A stretch of DNA of 49,083 bases. Origin: DASZZZ01 sp036260375. GTDB lineage: Bacteria > Actinomycetota > CADDZG01 > WHSQ01. The notes below the pieces were generated by a model that saw nothing but the letters and a program-made list of their open reading frames with translations, was not told the origin of the DNA and searched no databases. The position numbers and the translations under genes are program-made. The stretch is taken from NCBI GenBank assembly GCA_036260375.1, contig DASZZZ010000058.1:1-49083 (forward strand), written 5' to 3'. Of the stretch, positions 26,057 to 32,691 are shown piece by piece; the first letter of the stretch is position 1, and the number at the start of each line of letters is the position of its first letter.

Positions 26057-27751
26057 TCAGCCGCCGGCGCGCCGGCGGGCGCACGACAGCGCGGCGTCGA
26101 GCTCGGCCGGCGTCAGCGCGGTCATGAACAGCCGCTCGTCGGCTCGGTCGCGGAACGCCTCGGGCACCGGCTCGCCGTCGGGGACGTTGTCGCGGATCGT
26201 CTGGGCGCGCACGAAGCGCGCGACGTCGGCCGCGGTGACGCCGCTGCGACGCAGCTCGTCGCGGTTGAGCATCAGCTGGTATCCGCGGTTCGTGTTGACG
26301 ATCGGCCGGCCCCCCGGCCGGTCGAAGCGGCGCTCGACGTCGGCGGTGACCTCGCCGGAGTCGATCGCCCACCCCCCCGTCGTCGACGGGTACGGGTTCA
26401 TGCCGTGGTCGGCCGTCAGCGCCACGACGTAGTTGCCGCGTCCGACGAGGCGGTCGAGCGCGTCGAGCAGCACCGCGAGCTGACGGTCCTGCTCGCGCAG
26501 CGTGTCGCGCTCCTCGGGGTCGGCCATGTTCCATTCGTGGCCGACGAGGTCGGTGCTCTTGACGTTGGCGAAGAAGAGGTCGGGCACGTCGTCGGCGCCG
26601 AAGCCCTCGTTCGCGAGGATCTCGATCATCTTCTGCGTCTGGAAGATCGGCCACACGGGCGAGTAGCGGATGCGGTCGTTCGTGGGATCGAGCTCGTGCC
26701 CCAGCCACTTGCCGTCGGCCTCGCCGTCGCGCTGGTCGATCTCGGCGACCGCGGCGTCGAGCGATTCGTCGATCGTCACGTAGTCGGGCAGCGTGAACAG
26801 CTCCTCGTTCGTGCGGAACGCGATCGTGTGCGCCTTGTCGATGACGGCGACGTCGTGGTCGCCGCCGGGCAGGCCGGCGCCGTGGCCGAGCATGCCGAGG
26901 TGGTAGGAGTCCTTGGCCATGAACCCGACGAGCGGCGCGTTGCCGTTGGCGCGGTCCCACAGGTCGCCGATCGTCGGAAGCAACAGGTAGCGGGGGTCGG
27001 CCTCGCCGAACGCGAGCACGATCTTGCCGCGCCGGTCGCGCAGCACCATGTCGGTGATGCCGTGGCGGGCGGGGAACGCGCCGGTGCCCATCGTCGAGTG
27101 CACCGCGGGCGTGATCGACGGCGACGATCCCACCGTCGCGTCGGCGTACGACGCGCCGCGCGCCATCATGCGGCGCAGGTTCGGCCACGCGTTCGGCCAC
27201 TGCTCGAGGACGTCGTCGCCGCCGCCGTCCCACACGAGGTGGAAGATGAGGCGCGGCGCGTCCGGCCGCTCGGCGCGCGGCAGCAGCGCCTCGGACAGCA
27301 CGCGTCCGTCGCGCTCGGGCCACTCGTCGAAGCCGAGCAGCTCGGCGTACGTCGGCGCGAGGTCGGCGACGGTGGCCTCGGCGCTGGGCGTCGCTCCGGC
27401 GCGCACGAACCCGGGGCCGTACAGCACGAGCGGGACGTTCTGCGTGTACGGGTGTGGCGTCGAGTGGCGCAGGCCGGCGAACTGGTTCGGCACCCAGTCG
27501 ACGACCATGACGTCGCCCGAGCGGCGCGGGTAGTACCCGCGGGCGACGCGCTCGAGTACGTCGAGCGGCACGTCACACGGACGGAGGCCCGAGACTCGCT
27601 CGGACGCGCCCGCGCTCGCGCCGCCGTCGTCGCCCGCGACGAGCCGGTAGCCCGCGACGCCGGCGAGCACGACGACCACGGCGATCGTCGTCGCGAGACG
27701 GCGCATGCGCCGCCGCCGGCGGATCAGACGCGTCGAGATGACCGGTCGCAT
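26057..27751 (-). CDS. Membrane-anchored alkaline-phosphatase-superfamily hydrolase
   Basis: 564 residues. An Arg-rich head and one membrane segment (about 17-38) anchor a large extracytoplasmic domain. Superfamily marks: metal-binding D in FHLVWDGGGDD, nucleophile region GSSPSITPAVHSTMGTGAFPARHG (in parts: SITPAVHS, TGAFPARHG), FFANVKSTDLVGHEWN and TADHGMNPYP, the metal ligands of nucleotide pyrophosphatase/phosphodiesterase-type enzymes. It most likely hydrolyses phosphodiesters or phosphomonoesters outside the cell. ATG 27706 (MRRLATT) is an alternative start that removes the Arg-rich leader. Unlinked to neighbours; divergent from bpa. Confidence 0.85.
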   Translation of the reverse strand: MRPVISTRLIRRRRRMRRLATTIAVVVVLAGVAGYRLVAGDDGGASAGASERVSGLRPCDVPLDVLERVARGYYPRRSGDVMVVDWVPNQFAGLRHSTPHPYTQNVPLVLYGPGFVRAGATPSAEATVADLAPTYAELLGFDEWPERDGRVLSEALLPRAERPDAPRLIFHLVWDGGGDDVLEQWPNAWPNLRRMMARGASYADATVGSSPSITPAVHSTMGTGAFPARHGITDMVLRDRRGKIVLAFGEADPRYLLLPTIGDLWDRANGNAPLVGFMAKDSYHLGMLGHGAGLPGGDHDVAVIDKAHTIAFRTNEELFTLPDYVTIDESLDAAVAEIDQRDGEADGKWLGHELDPTNDRIRYSPVWPIFQTQKMIEILANEGFGADDVPDLFFANVKSTDLVGHEWNMADPEERDTLREQDRQLAVLLDALDRLVGRGNYVVALTADHGMNPYPSTTGGWAIDSGEVTADVERRFDRPGGRPIVNTNRGYQLMLNRDELRRSGVTAADVARFVRAQTIRDNVPDGEPVPEAFRDRADERLFMTALTPAELDAALSCARRRAGG

Positions 27752-27870
27752 CGAGACGTGCTCGCTCCTCGGGGTCGGGGGCGTTGGCGGCGCCTAGGGT
27801 AGCGGGCGCCGCCCGGGCGGAGGCGCCCGGCGCGACCGGGGCGGAGGCGAGACGCGTCCGGGCGCGCGCC

Positions 27871-27876
27871 TAAGAT
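27871..27876 (+). promoter_or_regulatory. -10 box (TAAGAT) of bpa
   Basis: TAAGAT lies 54 bp upstream of the bpa ATG in the 179-bp divergent gap; the rest of the gap is plain GC-rich sequence. Confidence 0.4.
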
Positions 27877-27930
27877 TGCGCCGCCGGCCGCGTCGCGCGC
27901 GGCCCCCGGCTCGAGAGGCGGAACGAGGGC

Positions 27931-28431
27931 ATGGCAGACAACGAACCGCAGGAGCAGGTCGTCGTGGTGCAGGGCGCCCCGCAGCCGCAGGGCGAGGGCG
28001 GCGAGGCGCAGGAGCCGGCGAGCGAGGCCGTCCAGCACCCGGCGAAGGTCATGCGCATCGGCTCGATGGTCCGCCAGCTCCTCGACGAGGTGCGCCAGGC
28101 GCCGCTCGACGAGGCGAGCCGCAGCCGGCTGCGCGCCGTCTACGAGACGTCGGTCAAGGAGCTCGGCGAGGTCCTGTCGCCCGACCTCCAGGAGGAGCTC
28201 AACTCGCTGAGCGTGCCGTTCTCCGACGCCACCCCGCCGAGCGAGGCGGAGCTGCGCGTCGCGCACGCCCAGCTCGTCGGGTGGCTCGAGGGCCTGTTCC
28301 ACGGCATCCAGGCGATGCTGTTCGCGCAGCAGATGCAGAGTCGCGCGCAGCTCGAGGAGATCCGTCGGCGCGGGCTGCCGTCGGTCGCCGGGGGGCCGGA
28401 GCCGCCGTCGCCGGGCGGCACCTACCTGTGA
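27931..28431 (+). CDS. bpa: Bacterial proteasome activator Bpa/PafE
   Basis: 166 residues. ATP-independent ring-forming activator that opens the 20S proteasome gate for unfolded proteins. The four-helix core matches the actinobacterial family: KVMRIGSMVRQLLDEVRQAPLD (split: KVMRIGSMVRQLL, DEVRQAPLDEASR), then ETSVKELGEVLSPDLQEEL, VPFSDATPPSEAELR.AHAQLVGWLEGLFHGIQ..LFAQQM. The C-terminus is GTYL, the counterpart of the GQYL tail that docks into the proteasome alpha ring in Mycobacterium. The N-terminal 35 residues are Gln/Glu-rich and likely disordered. Shows that this organism has a proteasome. Confidence 0.95.
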   Translation: MADNEPQEQVVVVQGAPQPQGEGGEAQEPASEAVQHPAKVMRIGSMVRQLLDEVRQAPLDEASRSRLRAVYETSVKELGEVLSPDLQEELNSLSVPFSDATPPSEAELRVAHAQLVGWLEGLFHGIQAMLFAQQMQSRAQLEEIRRRGLPSVAGGPEPPSPGGTYL

Positions 28432-28441
28432 CGCGACCGGT

Positions 28442-29014
28442 CTAGCTCCACGCCTCCACCGCCCTGCGCAGCCCCGCGACGAAGGCCCCGGCGCCGACCG
28501 CGAGCAGGGCGCCGTACCAGCGCGGCAGCACGTGCCGCAGCGCGGCGCCGCCGAGCGCGAACACGAGCGCGACCGCCGGGAGGCGGACGCCGCGCACGAC
28601 CGCCGCGAACGCGACGAACGGCAGGAACCCGACGCCGGCGCCCGCCGCCTGCAGGCCGAAGACCTTGAACGGCACGCCCGTCAGCGGCTGATGGACGAGC
28701 CCGACGGCGCCCTCGGTCGCGAGCCACGCGCCGGCGTGGTCGACCATCCGTTCCGTCACCAGCGGGGCGTGCGCGAGGAGCTGCGCGCCCGGCCCCGCGG
28801 CTCCGAGCGCGTAGGCCGCCATCCCGCCGGCCACCGACCCCGCCGTCGCCCATAGCGCGAGCGCGGGGGCGCGCCGCGGCGCGGCACCGGCGAGCGCGGC
28901 GACGACGACGTCGGGGACGATCGGCCACACGACCGCCTCGGCGACCGCCCACGCGCACGCCACCCACCGGCCCGGGCCGTGCGCGACGCGGCGAGCCCGC
29001 TCGTACGCGCTCAC
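28442..29014 (-). CDS. YqaA-like (SNARE-associated/DedA-related) membrane protein
   Basis: 190 residues from GTG 29014, overlapping the CdsA-homologue stop (GTGA). Four to five membrane segments. Features of the YqaA/DedA superfamily: AEAVVWPIVPDVVVAALAG near the start, a Gly-rich GSVAGGMAAYALG loop, and LTGVPFKVFGLQAAGAGVGFLPF (in parts). Members are linked to lipid flipping and membrane homeostasis; its place behind two phospholipid-synthesis genes fits that. Last gene of the minus-strand operon; ten bases separate it from the convergent bpa. Confidence 0.8.
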   Translation of the reverse strand: MSAYERARRVAHGPGRWVACAWAVAEAVVWPIVPDVVVAALAGAAPRRAPALALWATAGSVAGGMAAYALGAAGPGAQLLAHAPLVTERMVDHAGAWLATEGAVGLVHQPLTGVPFKVFGLQAAGAGVGFLPFVAFAAVVRGVRLPAVALVFALGGAALRHVLPRWYGALLAVGAGAFVAGLRRAVEAWS

Positions 29015-29907
29015 AGCAGCACGACGACCGTGTAGACGAGCGGCAGGACGACCAGCAGCGAGTCGATCCGGTCGAGGAGACCGCCGAAGCCCGGCAGCCA
29101 CGCGCCCGCGTCCTTGACGCCGAACTGGCGCTTGAGCAGCGACTCGACGAGGTCGCCCCACACCGCGCCGGCCGCGACGACGAGCGGCAGGGACCACCGC
29201 AGCGCGCCCGGCATGGACTGCGGGAGCGCGAACGCCATCGTCGCGAAGCCGAGGTACGCGCCGCCGACGTTGCCCGCGACGCCCTCCCACGTCTTGCCCG
29301 GGCTCAGTGCCGGCGCGAGCTTGTGGCGGCCGAGCGTGGAACCCACGACGTAGGCGCCGACGTCGCTCATCGCGATCGCGGAGCCGAGCGCGAGCAGCAG
29401 GCCGCGGCCCCCGTCGACGTGCTCGCGCAACAGCAGGAAGTACCCGAGCAGCCACGGCACGTACGCGAACCCGAGACCCGCGTACGCGAGGTTGCGCACG
29501 CCGTCGCGGACGTCTTGCCGCACCAGCGGCGGCAGCGTCGCGAGCACGAGCAGGACCGGCGGCATCGCGCGCCACAACGTCAGCGACGTCGCCGCGATCG
29601 GCGCGCTCGCGATCCCCGCGGCGTACAGGCATCCTCGGTATGGCTGCGACAGCTCCGTCATAGCGGCGAACTCGCGCAGCGCCTGGAACGACAGCGCGGC
29701 GACGAACGCGACCGCGAGCCATTCGGGGCCGAGCGCCGCGAGCGCGAACAGCGGCCCGGCGACGGCCCACGTTCTCCACCGCTTGAAGATCTCCCGCCGG
29801 CGGAGCTCGCGCAGGTGGTTGCGCTCGAGCACGACGACGAGCCCGAGACCGCCGCCGAGCGCGAGGCCCAGCCGTCCGGCGGCGGCGAGCTCGAGCGTCT
29901 CGGTCAT
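29011..29907 (-). CDS. cdsA: Phosphatidate cytidylyltransferase (CdsA family)
   Basis: 298 residues from ATG 29907 with GGAGG six bases upstream; the ATG overlaps the previous stop (ATGA). Makes CDP-diacylglycerol from CTP and phosphatidic acid in the membrane. About eight membrane segments, then the family signature region: SDVGAYVVGSTLGRHKLAP, LSPGKTWEGVAGNVGGA, GDLVESLLKRQFGVKDAG, LPGFGGLLDRIDSLL. The pairing with a CDP-alcohol phosphatidyltransferase gene recalls the ynbA-ynbB arrangement, so this may be a second, specialised copy rather than the housekeeping enzyme. Confidence 0.9.
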   Translation of the reverse strand: MTETLELAAAGRLGLALGGGLGLVVVLERNHLRELRRREIFKRWRTWAVAGPLFALAALGPEWLAVAFVAALSFQALREFAAMTELSQPYRGCLYAAGIASAPIAATSLTLWRAMPPVLLVLATLPPLVRQDVRDGVRNLAYAGLGFAYVPWLLGYFLLLREHVDGGRGLLLALGSAIAMSDVGAYVVGSTLGRHKLAPALSPGKTWEGVAGNVGGAYLGFATMAFALPQSMPGALRWSLPLVVAAGAVWGDLVESLLKRQFGVKDAGAWLPGFGGLLDRIDSLLVVLPLVYTVVVLL

Positions 29908-30566
29908 CGCGCACCTCCGGCGGCGACCGCGGCGCGCGTGAAGCGAAGCGCCGCGGTCGCGAGCGAGCCGCACAGCACGACCCACGCCGCGACCTCGAAC
30001 GCCGGGCCGATGCCCGCGGCCGCGGCGACGGCCGCAACCGCGACCACCGCGGCGCGGTCGGCCTTGCCCATGGGCCCCGACGTCAGGCGCTCGCGCGCGA
30101 CCGCGGCCCCCGTCACGCCGGCGAGGCTGGCGAGGTACGCGGCCGCGAGCGCGCCCAGCGCGAGGGCCGGTGCGACGACGAACGCGAGCGCGCCGAGCAC
30201 GAGCGTGTCGCTCGCGCGGTCGCCCGCCTCGTTGAGCACCGCGCCCGCCGGCCGTGCCGCGCCGGTGCGGCGCGCGACCGAGCCGTCGAGCGCGTTGAGC
30301 GCGACCCGCACGACGACGAGCGGCGGGACGGCCAGCCATACGAGCGGCCGGTTCCACGCGCCTCCGAGCGCGATCGCGGCACCGGTCGCGGCGCTCACGA
30401 CGACCGCGGCGGCCGTGAGCGCGTCGGGCGACGCGCGCCGCGCGACGAGCGCGTCCTCGACCGGCCGCAGCGTTCGCACGAACCACGGCTTGACGCGATA
30501 CAGACCGAGGCGCGACTCCTGCCGTGGCCTATCCAGCCCATCCCTCGTTGCCCTCGTGCCGCTCAT
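29904..30566 (-). CDS. CDP-alcohol phosphatidyltransferase-like protein with two Asp-to-Asn changes
   Basis: 220 residues; its ATG overlaps the stop of the microprotein gene P1 (ATGA). Polytopic enzyme of phospholipid head-group transfer. The family motif is D-x2-DG-x2-AR-x8-G-x3-D-x3-D. Here it reads N91-A-L-D94-G95-S-V-A98-R99, G108, N112, D116. So the first and third aspartates, both metal ligands in characterised enzymes, are Asn. Such N..DG..A...G...NE..D variants may be a conserved subfamily related to YnbA (recalled, not checked). The head group is unknown, and altered metal use or a non-catalytic role are possible. Next gene is cdsA. Confidence 0.82.
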   Translation of the reverse strand: MSGTRATRDGLDRPRQESRLGLYRVKPWFVRTLRPVEDALVARRASPDALTAAAVVVSAATGAAIALGGAWNRPLVWLAVPPLVVVRVALNALDGSVARRTGAARPAGAVLNEAGDRASDTLVLGALAFVVAPALALGALAAAYLASLAGVTGAAVARERLTSGPMGKADRAAVVAVAAVAAAAGIGPAFEVAAWVVLCGSLATAALRFTRAAVAAGGAR

Positions 30567-30688
30567 CCCATCGTCCCCATGGACAGCGAGACGAAGAACA
30601 CGACGAGCGCAGCGAACGGGATGGCGACGATCACGCCCACCGTCACCGCTGCGACCTTCAGCAGCCGGTACATCTCGTTACGGGTCAC
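30563..30688 (-). CDS. Microprotein P1 (41 aa, single membrane span)
   Basis: GTG 30688 with GAGAGGAGCGACA ribosome site. Basic N-terminus (TRNEMYRLLK), then one hydrophobic span of about 25 residues, ending VSLSMGTMG. Same length and pattern as P4 (TR...RLL..., ending SMGTWG), so a paralogue. Its stop TGA shares bases with the ATG of the phosphatidyltransferase gene, so translation is coupled. Preceded by the 140-nt leader C. Function unknown; options are a small regulator of the lipid enzymes, a stress membrane peptide or a type I toxin-like peptide. Confidence 0.65.
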   Translation of the reverse strand: MTRNEMYRLLKVAAVTVGVIVAIPFAALVVFFVSLSMGTMG

Positions 30689-30697
30689 TGTCGCTCC

Positions 30698-30841
30698 TCT
30701 CGACCGCCGATCCGATGTCCTGATCGTCGTCATCGGGGGCCGGCGGCGACAGACCCACTTCGGCTCAAAGGCCGGGCGGGAAGTGCCCAATGGCGCCTGG
30801 GTGGTTTGGGAGCAGCACACCCGTGCTCAAAGGCCTCCACT
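30698..30841 (-). promoter_or_regulatory. Conserved 140-nt leader, copy C (before P1)
   Basis: Minus-strand copy of the leader repeat. RNA-sense order: GTGGAGGCC, an AGCAC-GGGT-GTGCT hairpin, CCCA...TGGG stem-loop, CACTTC...GAAGTG stem, then the ribosome site of P1. Close to copies A and B, more distantly related to D. Confidence 0.65.
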
Positions 30842-30914
30842 CGACGCGGTCTGAACGACGATCACCAGCGCCGCGCGGCTCCCAGCCTGCGCAGCGCGGG
30901 TCTCGGCTCCGGTC

Positions 30915-31052
30915 TCATCCGCCCAGGCCCCCCGAGTACGTGAGGATCACGTAGACGAAGAGACTCACCACGGCGATCGCTGCGACGAGGGCCAGCTTCA
31001 ACGCCACGGTCGCCAGCGTTCGGGCGACCCGGCCCAAGTTCCTCGGCTTCAT
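30915..31052 (-). CDS. Microprotein P2 (45 aa, single membrane span)
   Basis: ATG 31052 with AAAGGGAG six bases upstream. N-terminus strongly basic (KPRNLGRVARTLA), then one long hydrophobic span to VILTYSGGLGG. Too short for standard gene callers to take on its own, but start, ribosome site and leader D in front all agree. Not closely related to P1/P4 in sequence, only in design. The 70 bp between its stop and leader C show no gene. Confidence 0.6.
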   Translation of the reverse strand: MKPRNLGRVARTLATVALKLALVAAIAVVSLFVYVILTYSGGLGG

Positions 31053-31060
31053 GTCGTGCT

Positions 31061-31180
31061 CCCTTTCGACGAGTGGTTCCCACACCTCCATCGTCGGGAG
31101 CGCGGGGGCCGCGCGACCGACTCGCTTCGCCTCAACGGGCGTGCGCGAGGCGCCCAACCTTCCTGGGTACTTGCGGAGAC
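31061..31180 (-). promoter_or_regulatory. Diverged 140-nt leader, copy D (before P2)
   Basis: Keeps the order CCCAGG-loop-TTGGGC, then TTGAG.CGAAG.GAGTC of copies A-C despite much sequence change. The stem CACTTC/GAAGTG becomes CGCCTC/GAAGCG: an A-T pair is replaced by G-C, with one mismatch. This is compatible with a conserved RNA fold. 31181-31273 shows nothing further. Confidence 0.5.
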
Positions 31181-31273
31181 GTTCTCGCGCGCCACTCGGG
31201 TCCAGGCCGCGACCGCCAACACCGTCGCGAGCGCGCCGACGACGAGCGGGGGGTGACCGCCGCGGCGCGGCGG

Positions 31274-31423
31274 TCAGAAGCGGAAGTCGCCCGACAGCAG
31301 CGTGTCGATGAGGCCGGGGAGCTCGAACAGCGCCCGGACCAGTGCCGGCGCGAACAGCGCGACGACGATTGCAACGGCGAGCGCGGTCACCATCCGCAGG
31401 ACGCTGCCCTCCGATCTCAACAT
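31274..31423 (-). CDS. Microprotein P3 (49 aa, single membrane span)
   Basis: ATG 31423 with GGAAGGAGCGACCCCC in front. MLRSEGSVLRMV, a hydrophobic span of about 22 residues, then a more polar tail (RALFELPGLIDTLLSGDFRF). A longer version of 70 residues from ATG 31486 would overlap the P4 stop exactly as the phosphatidyltransferase overlaps P1; the ribosome site favours the short form. It has no leader of its own and is probably co-transcribed with P4. Confidence 0.6.
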   Translation of the reverse strand: MLRSEGSVLRMVTALAVAIVVALFAPALVRALFELPGLIDTLLSGDFRF

Positions 31424-31482
31424 GGGGGTCGCTCCTTCCGAGGTGGCCGTTGCGTTCCGTCCGTCGTCTCGAGCCCCGGCGC

Positions 31483-31608
31483 TCATCCCCACGTCCCCAT
31501 GGACGACGACACGACGACCACGATGACCAGCGCGAACGCAATCGTGACGATCACCGCTGCCGTCGCGGCCGCGATCCCCAACAGCCGGTGAACCTGCGTG
31601 CGTGTCAC
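31483..31608 (-). CDS. Microprotein P4 (41 aa, single membrane span), paralogue of P1
   Basis: GTG 31608 with GAAAGGAGCGACG. TRTQVHRLLG head, hydrophobic span rich in Val/Ile, ending VSSSMGTWG. Same length as P1 and aligned end to end with it. The stop lies inside an ATGA overlap. Preceded by leader B. Its C-terminal SMGTxG is shared only with P1. Confidence 0.65.
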   Translation of the reverse strand: MTRTQVHRLLGIAAATAAVIVTIAFALVIVVVVSSSMGTWG

Positions 31609-31617
31609 CGTCGCTCC

Positions 31618-31760
31618 TTTCGACCACCGATCCGACGTCTTCATCGTCCTCACCGGGGGCCGGCAGCGGCAGACTCACTTCTGCTCAAAGGCGGGGCGGG
31701 AAGTACCCAATCGCGCCTAGGTGGTTTCGGAGGACACACCCGTGCTCAGAGGCTTCCACC
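31618..31760 (-). promoter_or_regulatory. Conserved 140-nt leader, copy B (before P4)
   Basis: About 93 percent identical to copy A over 118 bases counted by eye. In RNA sense CCCA/TGGG becomes CCTA/TGGG and CACTTC/GAAGTG becomes TACTTC/GAAGTG; each change turns a Watson-Crick pair into an allowed G-U pair. Its far end overlaps the last codons of P5. Confidence 0.65.
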
Positions 31761-31868
31761 GGACGCGATGGAGACGAAGAACATCAGCGCGAAGGCGGCG
31801 GTCACTATTGCCACCGCCGCGGCGACCCTCGCCACGATCACTAGCGTTTCTCGGAGCACCTTCACCAC
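31746..31868 (-). CDS. Microprotein P5 (40 aa, single membrane span)
   Basis: GTG 31868 (or GTG 31865) with GAAGGAG six bases upstream. VVKVLRETLV head, hydrophobic span, ending FFVSIASGGSL. First of the five microprotein genes in transcription order, behind leader A and the response-regulator gene. No family recognised. Confidence 0.6.
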   Translation of the reverse strand: MVKVLRETLVIVARVAAAVAIVTAAFALMFFVSIASGGSL

Positions 31869-31877
31869 GTCTAGCTC

Positions 31878-32017
31878 CTTCGACCACCGATCCGACGTCT
31901 TCATCGTCGTCACCGAGGGCCGGCTGCGGCAGACTCACTTCGGCTCAAAGGCGGGGCGGGAAGTGCCCAATGGCGCCTGGGTGGTTTGGGAGGACACAGC
32001 CGTCAGGGGCCTCCACT
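31878..32017 (-). promoter_or_regulatory. Conserved 140-nt leader, copy A (before P5)
   Basis: Starts about 20 bases after the response-regulator stop. RNA-sense elements: GGAGG...CCTCC, stem CCCA/TGGG (31966-31981), stem CACTTC/GAAGTG (31936-31941 with 31960-31965) enclosing CCGCCCCGCCTTTGAGCC, then the P5 ribosome site. It may be a cis-regulatory RNA; no known riboswitch class recognised. Confidence 0.65.
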
Positions 32018-32037
32018 GGGCGCGATTGCGTCGAGCG

Positions 32038-32691
32038 CTATTCGGGGGCTCGGTCGAGGCCCTTCTGGATCGCGTAGCGCATCAGCTCGTAGCGCTTCTT
32101 GAGCTGGAGCTTCGTGAGGATGTTCTGGACGTGGTTCTGCACCGTCTTGGTCGAGATGAACAGCCGCTCGCCGATCTCCTTGTACGTGTAGCCCTTGGCG
32201 ACGAGCTTGAGAACCTCGTTCTCGCGCGCGCTGAGCTCCGGCTCGCCCACGTCACGCCGCGCGATGCGGCGGAACTCGTCGAGCACGAGGCCCGCGAGCG
32301 ACGGCGTGAACACCGGCTCTCCCGCGTGCACGCGTCGAACCGCGTCGGCGATCTCGTCGGCGGTGGCGCTCTTGAGCAGGTAGCCGGACGCGCCCGCCTT
32401 GACCGCCTCGAGCACGTCGGCCTCCTCGCCCGACGCGGACACGATCAGCACGCGTACGTGCGGCGCGGCCTCGACGATGCTGCGCGTGGCGTCGACGCCC
32501 GACACCGTCGGCATGCGGAGGTCCATGAGCACGACGTCGGGCATCTCCTCGGCCGCGCGCTCGATCGCCTCGCCGCCGTCGGACGCCTCGGCGACGACGG
32601 TCGCGACGCCGCGCGACTCGAGGTCGGACCGGACGCCGTCGCGCCACATCGGATGGTCGTCGACGACCATCACGCGGATCGGCTCGCTCAC
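32038..32691 (-). CDS. NarL/LuxR-family response regulator
   Basis: 217 residues from GTG 32691, overlapping the kinase stop (GTGA). Receiver domain: acidic pair VVDDHP, phospho-acceptor D57 (VVLMDLRMP), KAGASGYLLKS. C-terminal LuxR helix-turn-helix: ELSARENEVLKLVAKGY, KEIGERLFISTKTVQNHV, NILTKLQLKKR. DNA-binding transcription factor controlled by the kinase encoded just upstream. The microprotein array starts right after its stop, making the array and the lipid genes prime candidates for its regulon. Confidence 0.93.
   Translation of the reverse strand: MSEPIRVMVVDDHPMWRDGVRSDLESRGVATVVAEASDGGEAIERAAEEMPDVVLMDLRMPTVSGVDATRSIVEAAPHVRVLIVSASGEEADVLEAVKAGASGYLLKSATADEIADAVRRVHAGEPVFTPSLAGLVLDEFRRIARRDVGEPELSARENEVLKLVAKGYTYKEIGERLFISTKTVQNHVQNILTKLQLKKRYELMRYAIQKGLDRAPE

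Noticed and set aside
31878..31950. Short acidic upstream ORF inside the leaders (VSLPQPALGDDDEDVG and variants)
   Set aside because: Differences between copies A, B and C mostly change amino acids and include all codon positions, so the leader looks conserved as RNA/DNA, not as protein.
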